Origin: Limimaricola sp964022235
GTDB taxonomy: Bacteria; Pseudomonadota; Alphaproteobacteria; Rhodobacterales; Rhodobacteraceae
Reading direction: 5' to 3'
Assembly: GCF_964022235.1 (NCBI RefSeq)
Contig: NZ_CAXHZL010000004.1
Location: forward strand, 1 to 64,000
DNA: 64,000 bases
Both the position numbers and the translations under genes were made by a program. Of this stretch, positions 26,533-35,585 are shown piece after piece. The stretch's first letter is position 1; each line of letters opens with the position of its first letter. Below the pieces are notes generated by a model. That model searched no databases. It saw nothing but the letters and a program-made list of their open reading frames with translations, and had not been told where the DNA came from.

Positions 26533-27927
26533 ATGGCCGCCAAGAACTTCGACGTGATCGTGATTGGCGCGGGTCCGGGCGGCTATGTCGCCGCGATCCG
26601 CGCCGCCCAGCTGGGCAAGAAGGTCGTGATCGTCGAGCGCGAGAATCTGGGCGGCATCTGCCTCAACTGGGGCTGTATCCCCACCAAGGCGATGCTGCGT
26701 TCATCTGAGGTGTTTCACCTCATGCACCGCGCCAAGGAGTTCGGGCTCAAGGCCGAGAGCATCGGCTACGATCTCGACGCGGTGGTCAAACGCTCGCGCG
26801 GGGTGGCCAAGCAGCTCTCCTCGGGCATCGGTCACCTGATGAAGAAGAACAAGATCGAGGTGGTGATGGGCGAAGCCACCATCCCCGCCAAGGGCAAGGT
26901 CACCGTCAAGACCGAGAAGGGCACCGAGGAGCTCACCGCCAAGTCCATCGTGCTGGCCACCGGCGCGCGCGCGCGCAACCTGCCGGGGCTCGAGGCCGAT
27001 GGCGATCTGGTCTGGTCCTACCGCCACGCGCTGGTGCCGCCGCGGATGCCCAAGAAGCTGCTGGTGATCGGCTCGGGTGCAATCGGGATCGAATTCGCCA
27101 GCTTCTACAACACGCTGGGCGCAGAGACGACCGTGGTCGAGGTGATGGACCGGATCCTGCCGGTCGAAGACGCCGAGATCTCGGCCTTCGCCAAGAAGCA
27201 GTTCGTCAAGCAAGGCATGACGATCATGGAGAAGGCGATCGTCAAGAAGCTCGATCGCGGGCAGGGCAAGGTAACGGCTCACATCGAGACCAAGGGCAAG
27301 GTCGAGACCCATGAGTTCGACACGGTGATCTCCGCTGTCGGCATCGTCGGCAACACCGAAGGTCTCGGTCTCGAAGAGCTGGGCGTCAAGATCGACCGCA
27401 CCCATGTCATCACGGATGAGTACTGCCGCACCGGCGTCGAGGGGCTCTATGCCATCGGCGACATCGCGGGCGCGCCGTGGCTGGCGCACAAGGCGTCCCA
27501 CGAGGGCGTCATGGTGGCCGAGCTGATCGCAGGCGAAAAGCCGCACCCGGTGAAGCCCGAAAGCATCGCGGGCTGCACCTACTGCCAGCCGCAGGTGGCC
27601 AGCGTGGGCTATTCCGAGGCCAAGGCCAAGGAGATGGGCTACGAGATCCGGGTCGGACGCTTCCCCTTCATCGGCAACGGCAAGGCGATCGCGCTGGGCG
27701 AAGCCGAGGGCATGGTCAAGACGGTGTTCGACGCCAAGACCGGCGAACTTCTGGGCGCGCACATGATCGGCGCCGAGGTGACCGAGCTCATTCAGGGCTA
27801 TGTCGTGGGCCGCACGCTCGAGACCACCGAAAAGGAGCTGATGGAGACGGTGTTCCCGCATCCGACCCTGTCGGAGATGATGCACGAAAGCGTGCTCGAC
27901 GCTTACGGCCGCGCCATCCATTTCTGA
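26533..27927 (+). CDS. lpdA: dihydrolipoyl dehydrogenase (E3)
   Basis: FAD enzyme re-oxidising dihydrolipoamide of 2-oxoacid dehydrogenase complexes. The protein has 464 residues. The FAD site is GAGPGGYVAAIRAAQLGKK, the redox disulfide is in GICLNWGCIPTKAM, the NAD site is VIGSGAIGIEFASFYNTLGA, and the dimer-interface catalytic His-Glu pair is in FPHPTLSEMMHESV. The ATG follows GGAGGAACACCG. No E1/E2 genes are adjacent, so the complex it serves cannot be told from context. Confidence 0.95.
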   Translation: MAAKNFDVIVIGAGPGGYVAAIRAAQLGKKVVIVERENLGGICLNWGCIPTKAMLRSSEVFHLMHRAKEFGLKAESIGYDLDAVVKRSRGVAKQLSSGIGHLMKKNKIEVVMGEATIPAKGKVTVKTEKGTEELTAKSIVLATGARARNLPGLEADGDLVWSYRHALVPPRMPKKLLVIGSGAIGIEFASFYNTLGAETTVVEVMDRILPVEDAEISAFAKKQFVKQGMTIMEKAIVKKLDRGQGKVTAHIETKGKVETHEFDTVISAVGIVGNTEGLGLEELGVKIDRTHVITDEYCRTGVEGLYAIGDIAGAPWLAHKASHEGVMVAELIAGEKPHPVKPESIAGCTYCQPQVASVGYSEAKAKEMGYEIRVGRFPFIGNGKAIALGEAEGMVKTVFDAKTGELLGAHMIGAEVTELIQGYVVGRTLETTEKELMETVFPHPTLSEMMHESVLDAYGRAIHF

Positions 27928-27954
27928 TCCACGCTGCATTGCAGGATCACGAAT

Positions 27955-27985
27955 GCCTCCGACCCGACCGGTCGGGGGCGTTTTA
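27955..27985 (+). terminator. rho-independent terminator after lpdA
   Basis: GCCTCCGACC (27955-27964) pairs with GGTCGGGGGC (one T-G pair) around CGACC, followed by GTTTTA. Confidence 0.8.
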
Positions 27986-28033
27986 TGTTAAGGTGAAACC
28001 CTCCGGGAGTGTTTTTCCGGGATAGGGGGTTTT

Positions 28034-28387
28034 ATGCGTTTACCGTTATTTTGTGTCGCCGCGAGCATGGTGGCCTTCGTCGCACCCGCTCACTCGATGG
28101 AAGCCGACCGCGAGTCGACCTTCGAAATTCAGGTCCTGTTGCAACATCTGGGCTATGAGCCGGGCAGGATCGACGGTATTTCCGGGCCGCGACTGGCCCG
28201 CGCCATCCGCGCCTTCGAGATGGATCAGGGCCTGCCGATCACCGGCCGGGCCGACATGGCTCTGATCGATCTGTTGCACGATCTCGTCGCACTGGACCCG
28301 TCGCGCGCGCTGCTCGAGGCCCGCGCGCCGCAGCCCCAGGGTTTCTGGCAGCGGCACAGCTGGCCCGCGCGGATGGGGGGCTACTGA
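28034..28387 (+). CDS. secreted peptidoglycan-binding domain protein
   Basis: The 117-residue protein has a signal peptide (LPLFCVAASMVAFVAPAHS, cleavage near 22). A single peptidoglycan-binding domain (PF01471 type, about 30-85) follows: IQVLLQHLGYEPGRIDGISGPRLARAIRAFE ... GRADMALIDLL. No catalytic domain follows; the C terminus is a short Pro/Trp-rich tail. Its role is probably wall attachment or regulation, which is inference. It has its own position between terminators and precedes uvrA by 175 bases. Confidence 0.85.
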   Translation: MRLPLFCVAASMVAFVAPAHSMEADRESTFEIQVLLQHLGYEPGRIDGISGPRLARAIRAFEMDQGLPITGRADMALIDLLHDLVALDPSRALLEARAPQPQGFWQRHSWPARMGGY

Positions 28388-28422
28388 CCACACCGCCGCG
28401 CTCTGGACGCGCTTCGCAGACC

Positions 28423-28460
28423 ATGCCGCGACCTGCCTTTACGGAAGCAGGTTGCGGCAT
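28423..28460. terminator. 14-bp hairpin between the PG-binding gene and uvrA
   Basis: ATGCCGCGACCTGC pairs with GCAGGTTGCGGCAT (one G-T pair) around a 10-base loop, followed by only TTTCG. Probably a terminator with a weak U-tract. Confidence 0.55.
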
Positions 28461-28480
28461 TTCGCGCAGTCCCGCCATGT

Positions 28481-28495
28481 GTTACCCTTTCGTTC
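28481..28495. promoter_or_regulatory. probable LexA (SOS) box upstream of uvrA
   Basis: GTTA-CCCTTTC-GTTC matches the alphaproteobacterial LexA consensus GTTC-N7-GTTC with one mismatch. It lies 68 bases before the uvrA start, a normal promoter distance. uvrA is a classical SOS gene in this class of bacteria. Confidence 0.6.
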
Positions 28496-28562
28496 TCATT
28501 TCGCGGTTGGAGATCGGGCCCCGAGGCCCTATCTTCCGGGCTGGATACTGGTGGGGACCTGA

Positions 28563-31445
28563 ATGCCGGAACTGAAGCAGATCGAGGTGCGCGGCGCGCG
28601 CGAGCACAATCTCAAGAACGTCGACGTGGATATTCCGCGCGACCAGCTGGTGGTGATCACCGGCCTGTCGGGCTCGGGCAAGTCTTCCCTCGCTTTCGAC
28701 ACGATCTATGCCGAAGGCCAGCGCCGCTATGTCGAGAGCTTGTCCGCCTATGCGCGGCAGTTCCTCGACATGATGGAAAAGCCCGACGTCGATCACATCT
28801 CGGGCCTCTCGCCCGCAATCTCGATCGAGCAGAAGACCACTTCCAAGAACCCGCGCTCGACCGTCGGCACCGTGACCGAGATCTACGATTACATGCGGCT
28901 TTTGTTCGCCCGCGTCGGCACGCCCTATTCCCCCGCCACGGGCCAGCCGATCGAGGCGCAGCAGGTGCAAGACATGGTCGACCGCGTGATGGCCATGGAG
29001 GAGGGCACGCGCGGCTATCTCCTCGCGCCCATCGTGCGCGACCGCAAGGGCGAGTACCGCAAGGAGTTCGTCGAACTGCGCAAGCAGGGTTTCCAGCGGG
29101 TCAAGGTCAACGGCGAGTTTCACGAGTTGGAGAACCCGCCGACCCTCGACAAGAAATTCCGCCATGACATCGACGTGGTCGTCGACCGGGTCGTGGTGCG
29201 CGAGGGTCTCGAGACGCGCCTTGCCGACAGCTTTCGCACGGCGCTCGATCTCGCCGACGGCATCGCAATCCTCGAGACCGCACCCACCGAGGGGGAAGGC
29301 GAGCGGATCACCTTCTCCGAGAAGTTCGCCTGTCCGGTTTCGGGCTTTACCATCCCCGAAATCGAACCCCGGCTGTTTTCGTTCAACGCGCCTTTCGGGG
29401 CCTGCCCGTCCTGCGACGGCCTCGGCGTCGAGCTGTTCTTCGACGAGAGGCTCGTAGTGCCCGATGTGACGCTCAAGGTCGCCGACGGGGCCATAGCGCC
29501 GTGGCGCAAGGGCAAGACGCCCTATTTCCTGCAGACCATCGAGGCGATCTCCAAGCACTATGGCGTCTCGAAGACCGCGCGCTGGAAGGATCTGCCCGAA
29601 AAGGTGCAGCAAGTGTTCCTGCGCGGCTCGGGCAAGGAAGAGATCGACTTTCGCTATGATGACGGCGGTCGCGTCTACAAGGTGTCGCGCCCCTTCGAAG
29701 GCGTGATCCCCAACCTCGAGCGTCGCTACCGCGAGACCGACAGCTCCTGGGTCCGCGAGGAAATGGAGCAGTACCAGAACAACCGCGCCTGCGGCACCTG
29801 CGAGGGCTACCGCCTGCGCGCCGAGGCGCTGGCGATCAAGATCGGCCCCGTCAAGGGCGCGCCCGAAGAGCGCCTGCACGTGGGTCAGGTCGTGAAGATG
29901 TCGATCCGCGAGGCGCATGAGTGGTGCGAAACCGTGCCTGCCGCGCTGTCCAAGCAGAACAATGAGATCGCTCGCGCCATCCTCAAGGAAATCCGCGAGC
30001 GGCTGGGCTTTCTCAACAACGTCGGCCTCGATTACCTGACGCTATCTCGCAACGCCGGCACGCTTTCGGGCGGCGAGAGCCAGCGGATCCGGCTGGCAAG
30101 CCAGATCGGCTCGGGTCTGACGGGCGTGCTCTACGTGCTCGACGAGCCGTCGATCGGCCTGCACCAGCGCGACAACGACCGGCTGCTGACAACGCTCAAG
30201 AACCTGCGCGATCAGGGCAACTCGGTGATCGTGGTCGAGCATGACGAAGAGGCGATCCGCGAGGCGGATTACGTCTTCGACATGGGGCCGGGAGCCGGTG
30301 TGCACGGCGGCGCGGTCGTGGCGCAGGGCACGCCGCAGGAGATCATGGCCAACCCGGACTCGGTCACCGGCCAGTACCTTGTCGGCACCCGCGAGATCGC
30401 GGTGCCGAGCGAACGTCGCCCCGGAAACGGCAAGACGCTGACGGTGGTGAAGGCCACCGGCAACAACCTTCAAGGCGTCACGGTCGACTACCCTCTGGGC
30501 AAGTTCGTGGCCGTCACCGGCGTGTCGGGCGGTGGCAAGTCGACGCTGACCATCGAGACGCTCTACAAGAACGCCGCCATGAAGCTCAACGGCGCTCGGC
30601 AGGCGCCCGCGCCCTGCGAGACCATCAAGGGCTTCGAGCATCTCGACAAGGTGATCGACATCGACCAGCGCCCGATCGGCCGCACCCCGCGCTCGAACCC
30701 GGCGACCTATACCGGGGCCTTCACCCCGATCCGCGATTGGTTCGCCGGGCTGCCCGAGGCCAAGGCGCGTGGCTACAAGCCGGGTCGCTTCTCGTTCAAC
30801 GTGAAGGGCGGCCGCTGCGAAGCCTGCCAGGGCGACGGCGTCATCAAGATCGAGATGCACTTCCTGCCGGATGTCTATGTCACCTGCGAAACCTGCAAGG
30901 GCGCGCGCTACAACCGCGAAACCCTCGAGGTGAAGTTCAAGGGCAAGAGCATCGCCGACGTGCTCGACATGACGGTCGAGGATGCACAGGAGTTCTTCAA
31001 GGCGGTGCCGTCGATCCGCGAGAAGATGGATGCGCTGTGCCGTGTGGGGCTGGGCTATATCAAGGTCGGCCAGCAGGCGACGACGCTGTCGGGCGGTGAG
31101 GCGCAGCGGGTTAAGCTGTCCAAGGAGTTGGCGCGCCGTTCCACGGGCCGCACGCTCTATATCCTCGACGAGCCGACGACCGGCCTGCATTTCGAGGACG
31201 TGCGCAAGCTGCTCGAGGTGCTGCACGAACTGGTTGAGAGCGGCAACACGGTGGTGGTGATCGAGCACAATCTCGACGTGGTGAAGACCGCGGACTGGAT
31301 CATCGACATCGGCCCCGAGGGCGGCGATGGCGGCGGCACGGTGGTGGCCACGGGCACGCCCGAGCAGGTGGGCGAGGTCGAGGCGAGCCATACGGGCCGC
31401 TATCTCAAACCAATGTTGAAGCCGCGCAAGATCGCGGCCGAGTAA
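28563..31445 (+). CDS. uvrA: excinuclease ABC subunit A
   Basis: DNA damage-recognition ATPase of nucleotide excision repair, 960 residues. The two ABC modules are visible: Walker A GLSGSGKSSLAFDT near 31 and GVSGGGKSTLTIET near 655; signature motifs LSGGESQRIRLASQ and LSGGEAQRVKLSKE; Walker B VLYVLDEPSIGLH and LYILDEPTTGLH. Zinc-finger cysteines are present in FACPVSGF/GACPSCDGLG and CEACQGDGV/CETCKGARY. The ATG follows TGGTGGGGACCTGA. Likely LexA-controlled (site at 28481). Confidence 0.98.
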   Translation: MPELKQIEVRGAREHNLKNVDVDIPRDQLVVITGLSGSGKSSLAFDTIYAEGQRRYVESLSAYARQFLDMMEKPDVDHISGLSPAISIEQKTTSKNPRSTVGTVTEIYDYMRLLFARVGTPYSPATGQPIEAQQVQDMVDRVMAMEEGTRGYLLAPIVRDRKGEYRKEFVELRKQGFQRVKVNGEFHELENPPTLDKKFRHDIDVVVDRVVVREGLETRLADSFRTALDLADGIAILETAPTEGEGERITFSEKFACPVSGFTIPEIEPRLFSFNAPFGACPSCDGLGVELFFDERLVVPDVTLKVADGAIAPWRKGKTPYFLQTIEAISKHYGVSKTARWKDLPEKVQQVFLRGSGKEEIDFRYDDGGRVYKVSRPFEGVIPNLERRYRETDSSWVREEMEQYQNNRACGTCEGYRLRAEALAIKIGPVKGAPEERLHVGQVVKMSIREAHEWCETVPAALSKQNNEIARAILKEIRERLGFLNNVGLDYLTLSRNAGTLSGGESQRIRLASQIGSGLTGVLYVLDEPSIGLHQRDNDRLLTTLKNLRDQGNSVIVVEHDEEAIREADYVFDMGPGAGVHGGAVVAQGTPQEIMANPDSVTGQYLVGTREIAVPSERRPGNGKTLTVVKATGNNLQGVTVDYPLGKFVAVTGVSGGGKSTLTIETLYKNAAMKLNGARQAPAPCETIKGFEHLDKVIDIDQRPIGRTPRSNPATYTGAFTPIRDWFAGLPEAKARGYKPGRFSFNVKGGRCEACQGDGVIKIEMHFLPDVYVTCETCKGARYNRETLEVKFKGKSIADVLDMTVEDAQEFFKAVPSIREKMDALCRVGLGYIKVGQQATTLSGGEAQRVKLSKELARRSTGRTLYILDEPTTGLHFEDVRKLLEVLHELVESGNTVVVIEHNLDVVKTADWIIDIGPEGGDGGGTVVATGTPEQVGEVEASHTGRYLKPMLKPRKIAAE

Positions 31446-31464
31446 AACGCTTTCCGGCCTATGT

Positions 31465-31494
31465 AAAAGGGCCGCCCCTCGGGGCGGCCCTTTT
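31465..31494. terminator. bidirectional terminator after uvrA
   Basis: GGGCCGCCC (31469-31477) pairs with GGGCGGCCC around CTCG, with AAAA before and TTTT after. It serves uvrA and the convergent secreted hypothetical gene. Confidence 0.88.
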
Positions 31495-31515
31495 GATGTG
31501 TCCCGGATGGCGGGA

Positions 31516-32190
31516 TCAATAGCCGGTCGGGCCGCCGAAGATCGTCGCGTCGCCGCCCGCATTCGCTTCGAGCAAGACCGGTTGCGGCTCGCTCGTCGTC
31601 TCGAGACGCTCGGCTTCGGTCAGAACCGGTTGATCATCGTCGAACGTCGTTTCGGTCGAGACCTGATCGCCTTCGATGCGGATCATCTTCGGCCCAGTCG
31701 TGGTCACGCTAGTATCAGCCACTTCGGTCGGCGCAGTGGAGATGACACGGCGCGCGACGGGGGTGACATCAGGCTCGGCCACGAGGGTCGAGGTTTCGAT
31801 CCGTGCACCGTTCTGCACCGTGGTTACGGGCGGTGTCACGGCGTCGTCGGTCAGGCCGGCATAGCCGATGGCCTCGGGGCGCAGGCGCGGTCGCACGGTC
31901 ACCTGCTGGGGGGCGAACCGCGGCGCCGGTTGCGCTGCAACGGCGCTGGCGGCCCCGCCGCTGGCAGCGACGGCGACAGTGCCAAGAGCGACCGGCACGC
32001 CCGCCTTCTTTGCGGCCTTGCGCAATTTCTTCTCGATCTTGCGCACCTCCTTGGCGTTCACGGCGACGGCGCCATTGAGAAGCTGCGCCACGGCCGCGTT
32101 GCCACGCACCTTGAACTTCGGTTTGGCGTCAACGGCCATGGGGGCGAAGGCGAGGGTCAGCGCGGTGCCGAGGCCAATGATGGTCTTCAT
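31516..32190 (-). CDS. secreted hypothetical protein
   Basis: The 224-residue protein has a signal peptide (IIGLGTALTLAFAPMAVDA, cleavage near 22). A short basic helical region follows (NAKEVRKIEKKLRKAAKKAG, about 45-65), then an Ala/Gly hydrophobic stretch (VPVALGTVAVAASGGAASAV, about 66-86) that could be a membrane helix. The Thr/Val/Pro-rich C-terminal half has no recognised domain and ends GGPTGY. I do not recognise the family. The ATG at 32188-32190 has AGGAGTGCAGC upstream. It is convergent with uvrA; the next gene upstream on the same strand is the carboxylate-amine ligase, 69 bases away. Confidence 0.75.
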   Translation of the reverse strand: MKTIIGLGTALTLAFAPMAVDAKPKFKVRGNAAVAQLLNGAVAVNAKEVRKIEKKLRKAAKKAGVPVALGTVAVAASGGAASAVAAQPAPRFAPQQVTVRPRLRPEAIGYAGLTDDAVTPPVTTVQNGARIETSTLVAEPDVTPVARRVISTAPTEVADTSVTTTGPKMIRIEGDQVSTETTFDDDQPVLTEAERLETTSEPQPVLLEANAGGDATIFGGPTGY

Positions 32191-32259
32191 GGTGCTGCAC
32201 TCCTGAAACGGATTTGACCATATAACGAAACCACCGCCCGCGCGTTCCCGGAGCCACGC

Positions 32260-33411
32260 CTAGCTCGGCGAAACACCGCGTTCCACGCCTTCCATGAACT
32301 CGGCAGAGACGCCGCGCAGCATCTTGCGCAAGGCCTCGCGCGGTTCGGCCCCACCCGAAATCGCGGCATCATAGGCGCGGCGCTGGCGCGTGGCCGAAGA
32401 CCCCTGCTGCGCAATCCGCTTGGTGCCACGCAACTCGTCGAGACAGCCCAGCGCGCGGGCATCGGGCTCCATCATCTCCTCGAGCTCGCCCAAGAGCTCC
32501 TCCATCGGGCGCAGCTCGTTGCGACCCAGATCGAGCAGCGTGCCTTCGGTGCCGTAGCGCTGCGCGCGCCAGCGGTTTTCCTCGATCAGGAACCGCTCGT
32601 AGGTGCGCCAGCGCTTGTTCTCGGTCTTGAGCCGCCACAGCATCCGCATCACGCATTGCACGAAGGCCGCGACCGACAGCGCCTCTTCCATGCGCGGCAT
32701 CACGTCGGCGATCCGCGTCTCGAGCGTCGGCCAAGCCTCCGACGGGCGCAGGTCCCACCAGATCTTGCTGGCGTCCTCAATGATCCCGGCGCTGACCAGC
32801 GCGTCGACCATCTTGCGGTACTCGGCCCAGCTTTCGATACGCGGCGGCAGGCCCGAGCGCGGGCACTGATCGAAGATGTTGAGCCGCCAGGACGACAGCC
32901 GCGTGTCCTCACCGCGCCAGTAGGGCGAGGAGGCCGAAAGCGCCAGAACGAAGGGCAGGAAGTAGCTCGCCTGCGCCATCAGGTCGGCGCGCAGCTCGTG
33001 ATCCTCGCCAAGACCCACATGCACATGCATGCCGCAGGTCATCAGCCGCCGCGCGATGCCGCCAATGTCCTCGGCAATCTTGTCATAGCGGTCGGCGTGA
33101 CCGGTGCCCTGACTTTCGGGATCGCCCCACGGGTGGCACGACACGGCGACGAGGGCGAGGCCATGATCCTCGGCCACCTCGGCCAGACCGCCGCGCAGAT
33201 GCGCGAGATCGGCGCGCGCCTCGTGGATGTCGGCGGCGACGGAGGTGCCGATCTCGATCTGGCAGTCTCGGAATTCCGGGCTGACCTGATCGCCAAGCCG
33301 CGTCTTGGCTGCGGCGAGCATCTCGTCGGGCACGGCGGCGAGGTCCATCGTCTTTGCGTCGACGACGAGGTATTCCTCCTCGATTCCGAGGGAAAAGGCG
33401 GGGTTTGACAT
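32260..33411 (-). CDS. carboxylate-amine ligase (YbdK / GCS2 family)
   Basis: The 383-residue ATP-dependent ligase is of the glutamate-cysteine ligase family 2. The family start FSLGIEEEYLVVDAKT is clear (EEEY, metal/ATP region). QIEIGTSVAADIHEAR, GMHVHVGLGE and RSGLPPRIESWAEY follow. YbdK-like proteins have weak or uncertain glutamate-cysteine ligase activity, and the physiological substrate is unresolved. The start at 33411 has GGAGGGCCGCGCCC upstream. It may be co-transcribed with the cupredoxin gene, 66 bases upstream. Confidence 0.88.
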   Translation of the reverse strand: MSNPAFSLGIEEEYLVVDAKTMDLAAVPDEMLAAAKTRLGDQVSPEFRDCQIEIGTSVAADIHEARADLAHLRGGLAEVAEDHGLALVAVSCHPWGDPESQGTGHADRYDKIAEDIGGIARRLMTCGMHVHVGLGEDHELRADLMAQASYFLPFVLALSASSPYWRGEDTRLSSWRLNIFDQCPRSGLPPRIESWAEYRKMVDALVSAGIIEDASKIWWDLRPSEAWPTLETRIADVMPRMEEALSVAAFVQCVMRMLWRLKTENKRWRTYERFLIEENRWRAQRYGTEGTLLDLGRNELRPMEELLGELEEMMEPDARALGCLDELRGTKRIAQQGSSATRQRRAYDAAISGGAEPREALRKMLRGVSAEFMEGVERGVSPS

Positions 33412-33477
33412 GGGCGCGGCCCTCCGGTGATGTTGCCGGGGCCAACGCCGCGTGGCGCGCTACGGGTCCGAACCGCG

Positions 33478-33876
33478 TCAGGTGACGCTGATCGAGCCGC
33501 GCATTCTGGGGTGGATCGTGCAGAGGTAGGGGTAGGTGCCGGGGCTGGCAAAACTCATCCGCACCGATTGCCCCATGCCAATGCGTCCGCTGTCGAACAG
33601 CCCCGTCTCGGAGGTGACGGTGTGCGGTGCGAGATCGCGGTTGGTAAAGACCACTTCATCTCCTGCCGCGATGGTCAGGGCAGCGGGGACGTAGGCAAAG
33701 CTCTTGATCTCGACCGCATGGACCTTGCCCATGGCCGGTCGCAAGGGCGGCGCGCCCGGTGGCGTGACGGGGGTGGTGGCGGGGCCGAGCCCGCCCGCCC
33801 GCGCCGCCAAAACCATCAGCGGCAGGGCAGCAGCGGCGGCAAGCCCGCGAAGGACGAATTGGCGACGCGTCGGCAT
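33478..33876 (-). CDS. Tat-exported cupredoxin (plastocyanin/pseudoazurin-like)
   Basis: The 132-residue periplasmic type 1 copper protein has a Tat-type signal (TRRQFVLRGLAAAAALPLMVLAA). A cupredoxin domain (about 45-132) follows. The copper ligands are visible: His in LAPHTVTSE, and Cys, His and Met in YLCTIHPRMRG. ATG at 33876 was chosen because GGAGTATCTGTC precedes it and it begins the RR signal; a longer frame upstream is unsupported. It probably acts in periplasmic electron transfer; the partner is unknown. It lies between mmsA and the ligase gene on the same strand. Confidence 0.9.
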   Translation of the reverse strand: MPTRRQFVLRGLAAAAALPLMVLAARAGGLGPATTPVTPPGAPPLRPAMGKVHAVEIKSFAYVPAALTIAAGDEVVFTNRDLAPHTVTSETGLFDSGRIGMGQSVRMSFASPGTYPYLCTIHPRMRGSISVT

Positions 33877-33906
33877 GACAGATACTCCGCGCGCTAAATG
33901 CGCGAT

Positions 33907-33935
33907 GGGGACAGCGTCTCGCGGACGCCGCCCCC
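33907..33935 (-). terminator. 12-bp hairpin after mmsA
   Basis: On the minus strand, GGGGGCGGCGTC pairs with GACGCTGTCCCC (two G-T pairs) around CGCGA. It lacks a T-run, so it may only pause transcription or protect the mmsA mRNA end. Confidence 0.4.
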
Positions 33936-33966
33936 TGTCGAGCCACATCGCCGTGAGGCGGGGGCG

Positions 33967-35466
33967 TCAGTCCATCGGCTTGAAGTTGAACTCGCCACCG
34001 TCCTTGATGCCCGAGGGCCAGCGCGCGGTGACGGTCTTGGTCTTGGTGTAGAACTTGAAGCTGTCGGTGCCATGCTGGTTCAGGTCGCCGAAGGCCGACT
34101 TCTTCCAGCCGCCGAAGCTGTGATAGGCCAGCGGCACCGGGATCGGCACGTTGATGCCCACCATGCCGACGTTCACGCGGTTGGCGAAATCGCGCGCGGC
34201 ATCCCCGTCGCGGGTGAAGATCGCGGTGCCGTTGCCCATCTCGTGATCCATGGCGAGCTTCAGCGCTTCCTCGTAGGAGCCCGCGCGCACGGTCGAGAGC
34301 ACCGGGCCGAAGATCTCCTTGCGGTAGATATCCATGTCGGGCGTCACGCGGTCGAACAGGTGTGCGCCGACGAAAAAGCCATCCTCGTAGCCCTGCAAGC
34401 CGAAGTCGCGCCCGTCGACGACCAGTTCGGCCCCCGCATCGACGCCCGACTGCACCATCTTGAGAATGTTCTCTTTGGCGGCGGCGGTGATGACGGGGCC
34501 GAAATCCACGTCGTCGCCCGAGGTGTAGGGCCCGACCTTCAGGCTCTCGATCCGCGGCTTGAGCGCGGAGATCAGCCGGTCGGCGGTCTCGTCGCCCACG
34601 GGCACCGCGACCGAGATCGCCATGCAGCGCTCGCCAGCGGCGCCATAGCCCGCGCCGACCAGCGCGTCGGCGGCCTTCTCCATATCCGCGTCCGGCATGA
34701 TGATCATGTGGTTCTTGGCGCCACCAAAGCACTGCACGCGTTTGCCGTTGGCGCAGCCCTTGCCGTAGATGTACTCGGCGATCGGGGTCGAGCCGACAAA
34801 GCCGATCGAAGCGATGCCCTCGTGCTCGAGGATCGCGTCCACCGCATCCTTGTCGCCGTTGACGACCTGCAGGATGCCCTTGGGCAGGCCGGCCTCTTCC
34901 ATCAGCTCGGCGAGCATCATCGGTACCGAGGGCGCGCGCTCGGAGGGCTTGAGGATGAAGGCGTTGCCGCAGGCGATGGCGGGGGCGAACATCCACATCG
35001 GGATCATTGCGGGGAAGTTGAACGGGGTGATGCCCGCCGAAACGCCGAGAGGCTGGCGCATTGAATACATGTCGATGCCGGGGCCTGCGCCGTCGGTGTA
35101 CTCGCCCTTGAGCAGGTGCGGCGCGCCGATGCAGAACTCGACCACCTCAAGTCCGCGCTGCACGTCGCCCTTGGCATCGGGGAGCGTCTTGCCATGCTCG
35201 CGGCTCAGCGCCTCGGCCAGCTTGTCCATGTCGCGGTTCAGAAGGCGCACGAACTCCATCATCACCCGCGCACGGCGCTGCGGGTTGGTCGCGGCCCATG
35301 CGGGCTGCGCTTTCTGCGCGGTTTCGACGGCGTGGTCGATCTCCTCGCGCGACGCCAGTGGCGCGCGCGATTGCACTTCGCCGGTGGCGGGGTTGAAGAC
35401 GTCCGAATAACGGCCCGAGCGTCCTTCGACGTGTGCGCCGCCAATGTAATGGGTCAGGTTCTGCAT
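33967..35466 (-). CDS. mmsA: CoA-acylating methylmalonate-semialdehyde dehydrogenase
   Basis: The 499-residue aldehyde dehydrogenase converts methylmalonate or malonate semialdehyde with CoA and NAD to propionyl- or acetyl-CoA, in valine and beta-alanine/inositol catabolism. MmsA features are visible: GVSAGITPFNFPAMIPMWMF, KPSERAPSVPMML, GFVGSTPIAEYIY, catalytic Cys in GAAGERCMAISVAV, and the family-specific ending with HSFGGWKKSAFGDLNQHGTDS. The ATG at 35464-35466 follows GGGAGGACCAGAC. It is divergent from a LysR-type regulator, which probably controls it. Confidence 0.95.
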   Translation of the reverse strand: MQNLTHYIGGAHVEGRSGRYSDVFNPATGEVQSRAPLASREEIDHAVETAQKAQPAWAATNPQRRARVMMEFVRLLNRDMDKLAEALSREHGKTLPDAKGDVQRGLEVVEFCIGAPHLLKGEYTDGAGPGIDMYSMRQPLGVSAGITPFNFPAMIPMWMFAPAIACGNAFILKPSERAPSVPMMLAELMEEAGLPKGILQVVNGDKDAVDAILEHEGIASIGFVGSTPIAEYIYGKGCANGKRVQCFGGAKNHMIIMPDADMEKAADALVGAGYGAAGERCMAISVAVPVGDETADRLISALKPRIESLKVGPYTSGDDVDFGPVITAAAKENILKMVQSGVDAGAELVVDGRDFGLQGYEDGFFVGAHLFDRVTPDMDIYRKEIFGPVLSTVRAGSYEEALKLAMDHEMGNGTAIFTRDGDAARDFANRVNVGMVGINVPIPVPLAYHSFGGWKKSAFGDLNQHGTDSFKFYTKTKTVTARWPSGIKDGGEFNFKPMD

Positions 35467-35543
35467 GTCTGGTCCTCCCGAGAACGGTATTTCTTGAGGA
35501 GGTGTATAGCCTTGCGGAAATGCGGGTAAAACCGGCATGATAC

Positions 35544-35556
35544 CAAAACAGTTTTG
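35544..35556. promoter_or_regulatory. candidate operator between mmsA and the LysR gene
   Basis: CAAAAC-A-GTTTTG is a perfect 6+6 inverted repeat in the 119-base divergent spacer. A second dyad, TGCA-TTTT-TGCA, immediately follows (35556-35567). The spacing suits a LysR regulator site that overlaps its own promoter. Confidence 0.45.
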
Positions 35557-35585
35557 CATTTTTGCATGATAGGGCGGGCTGGCAC

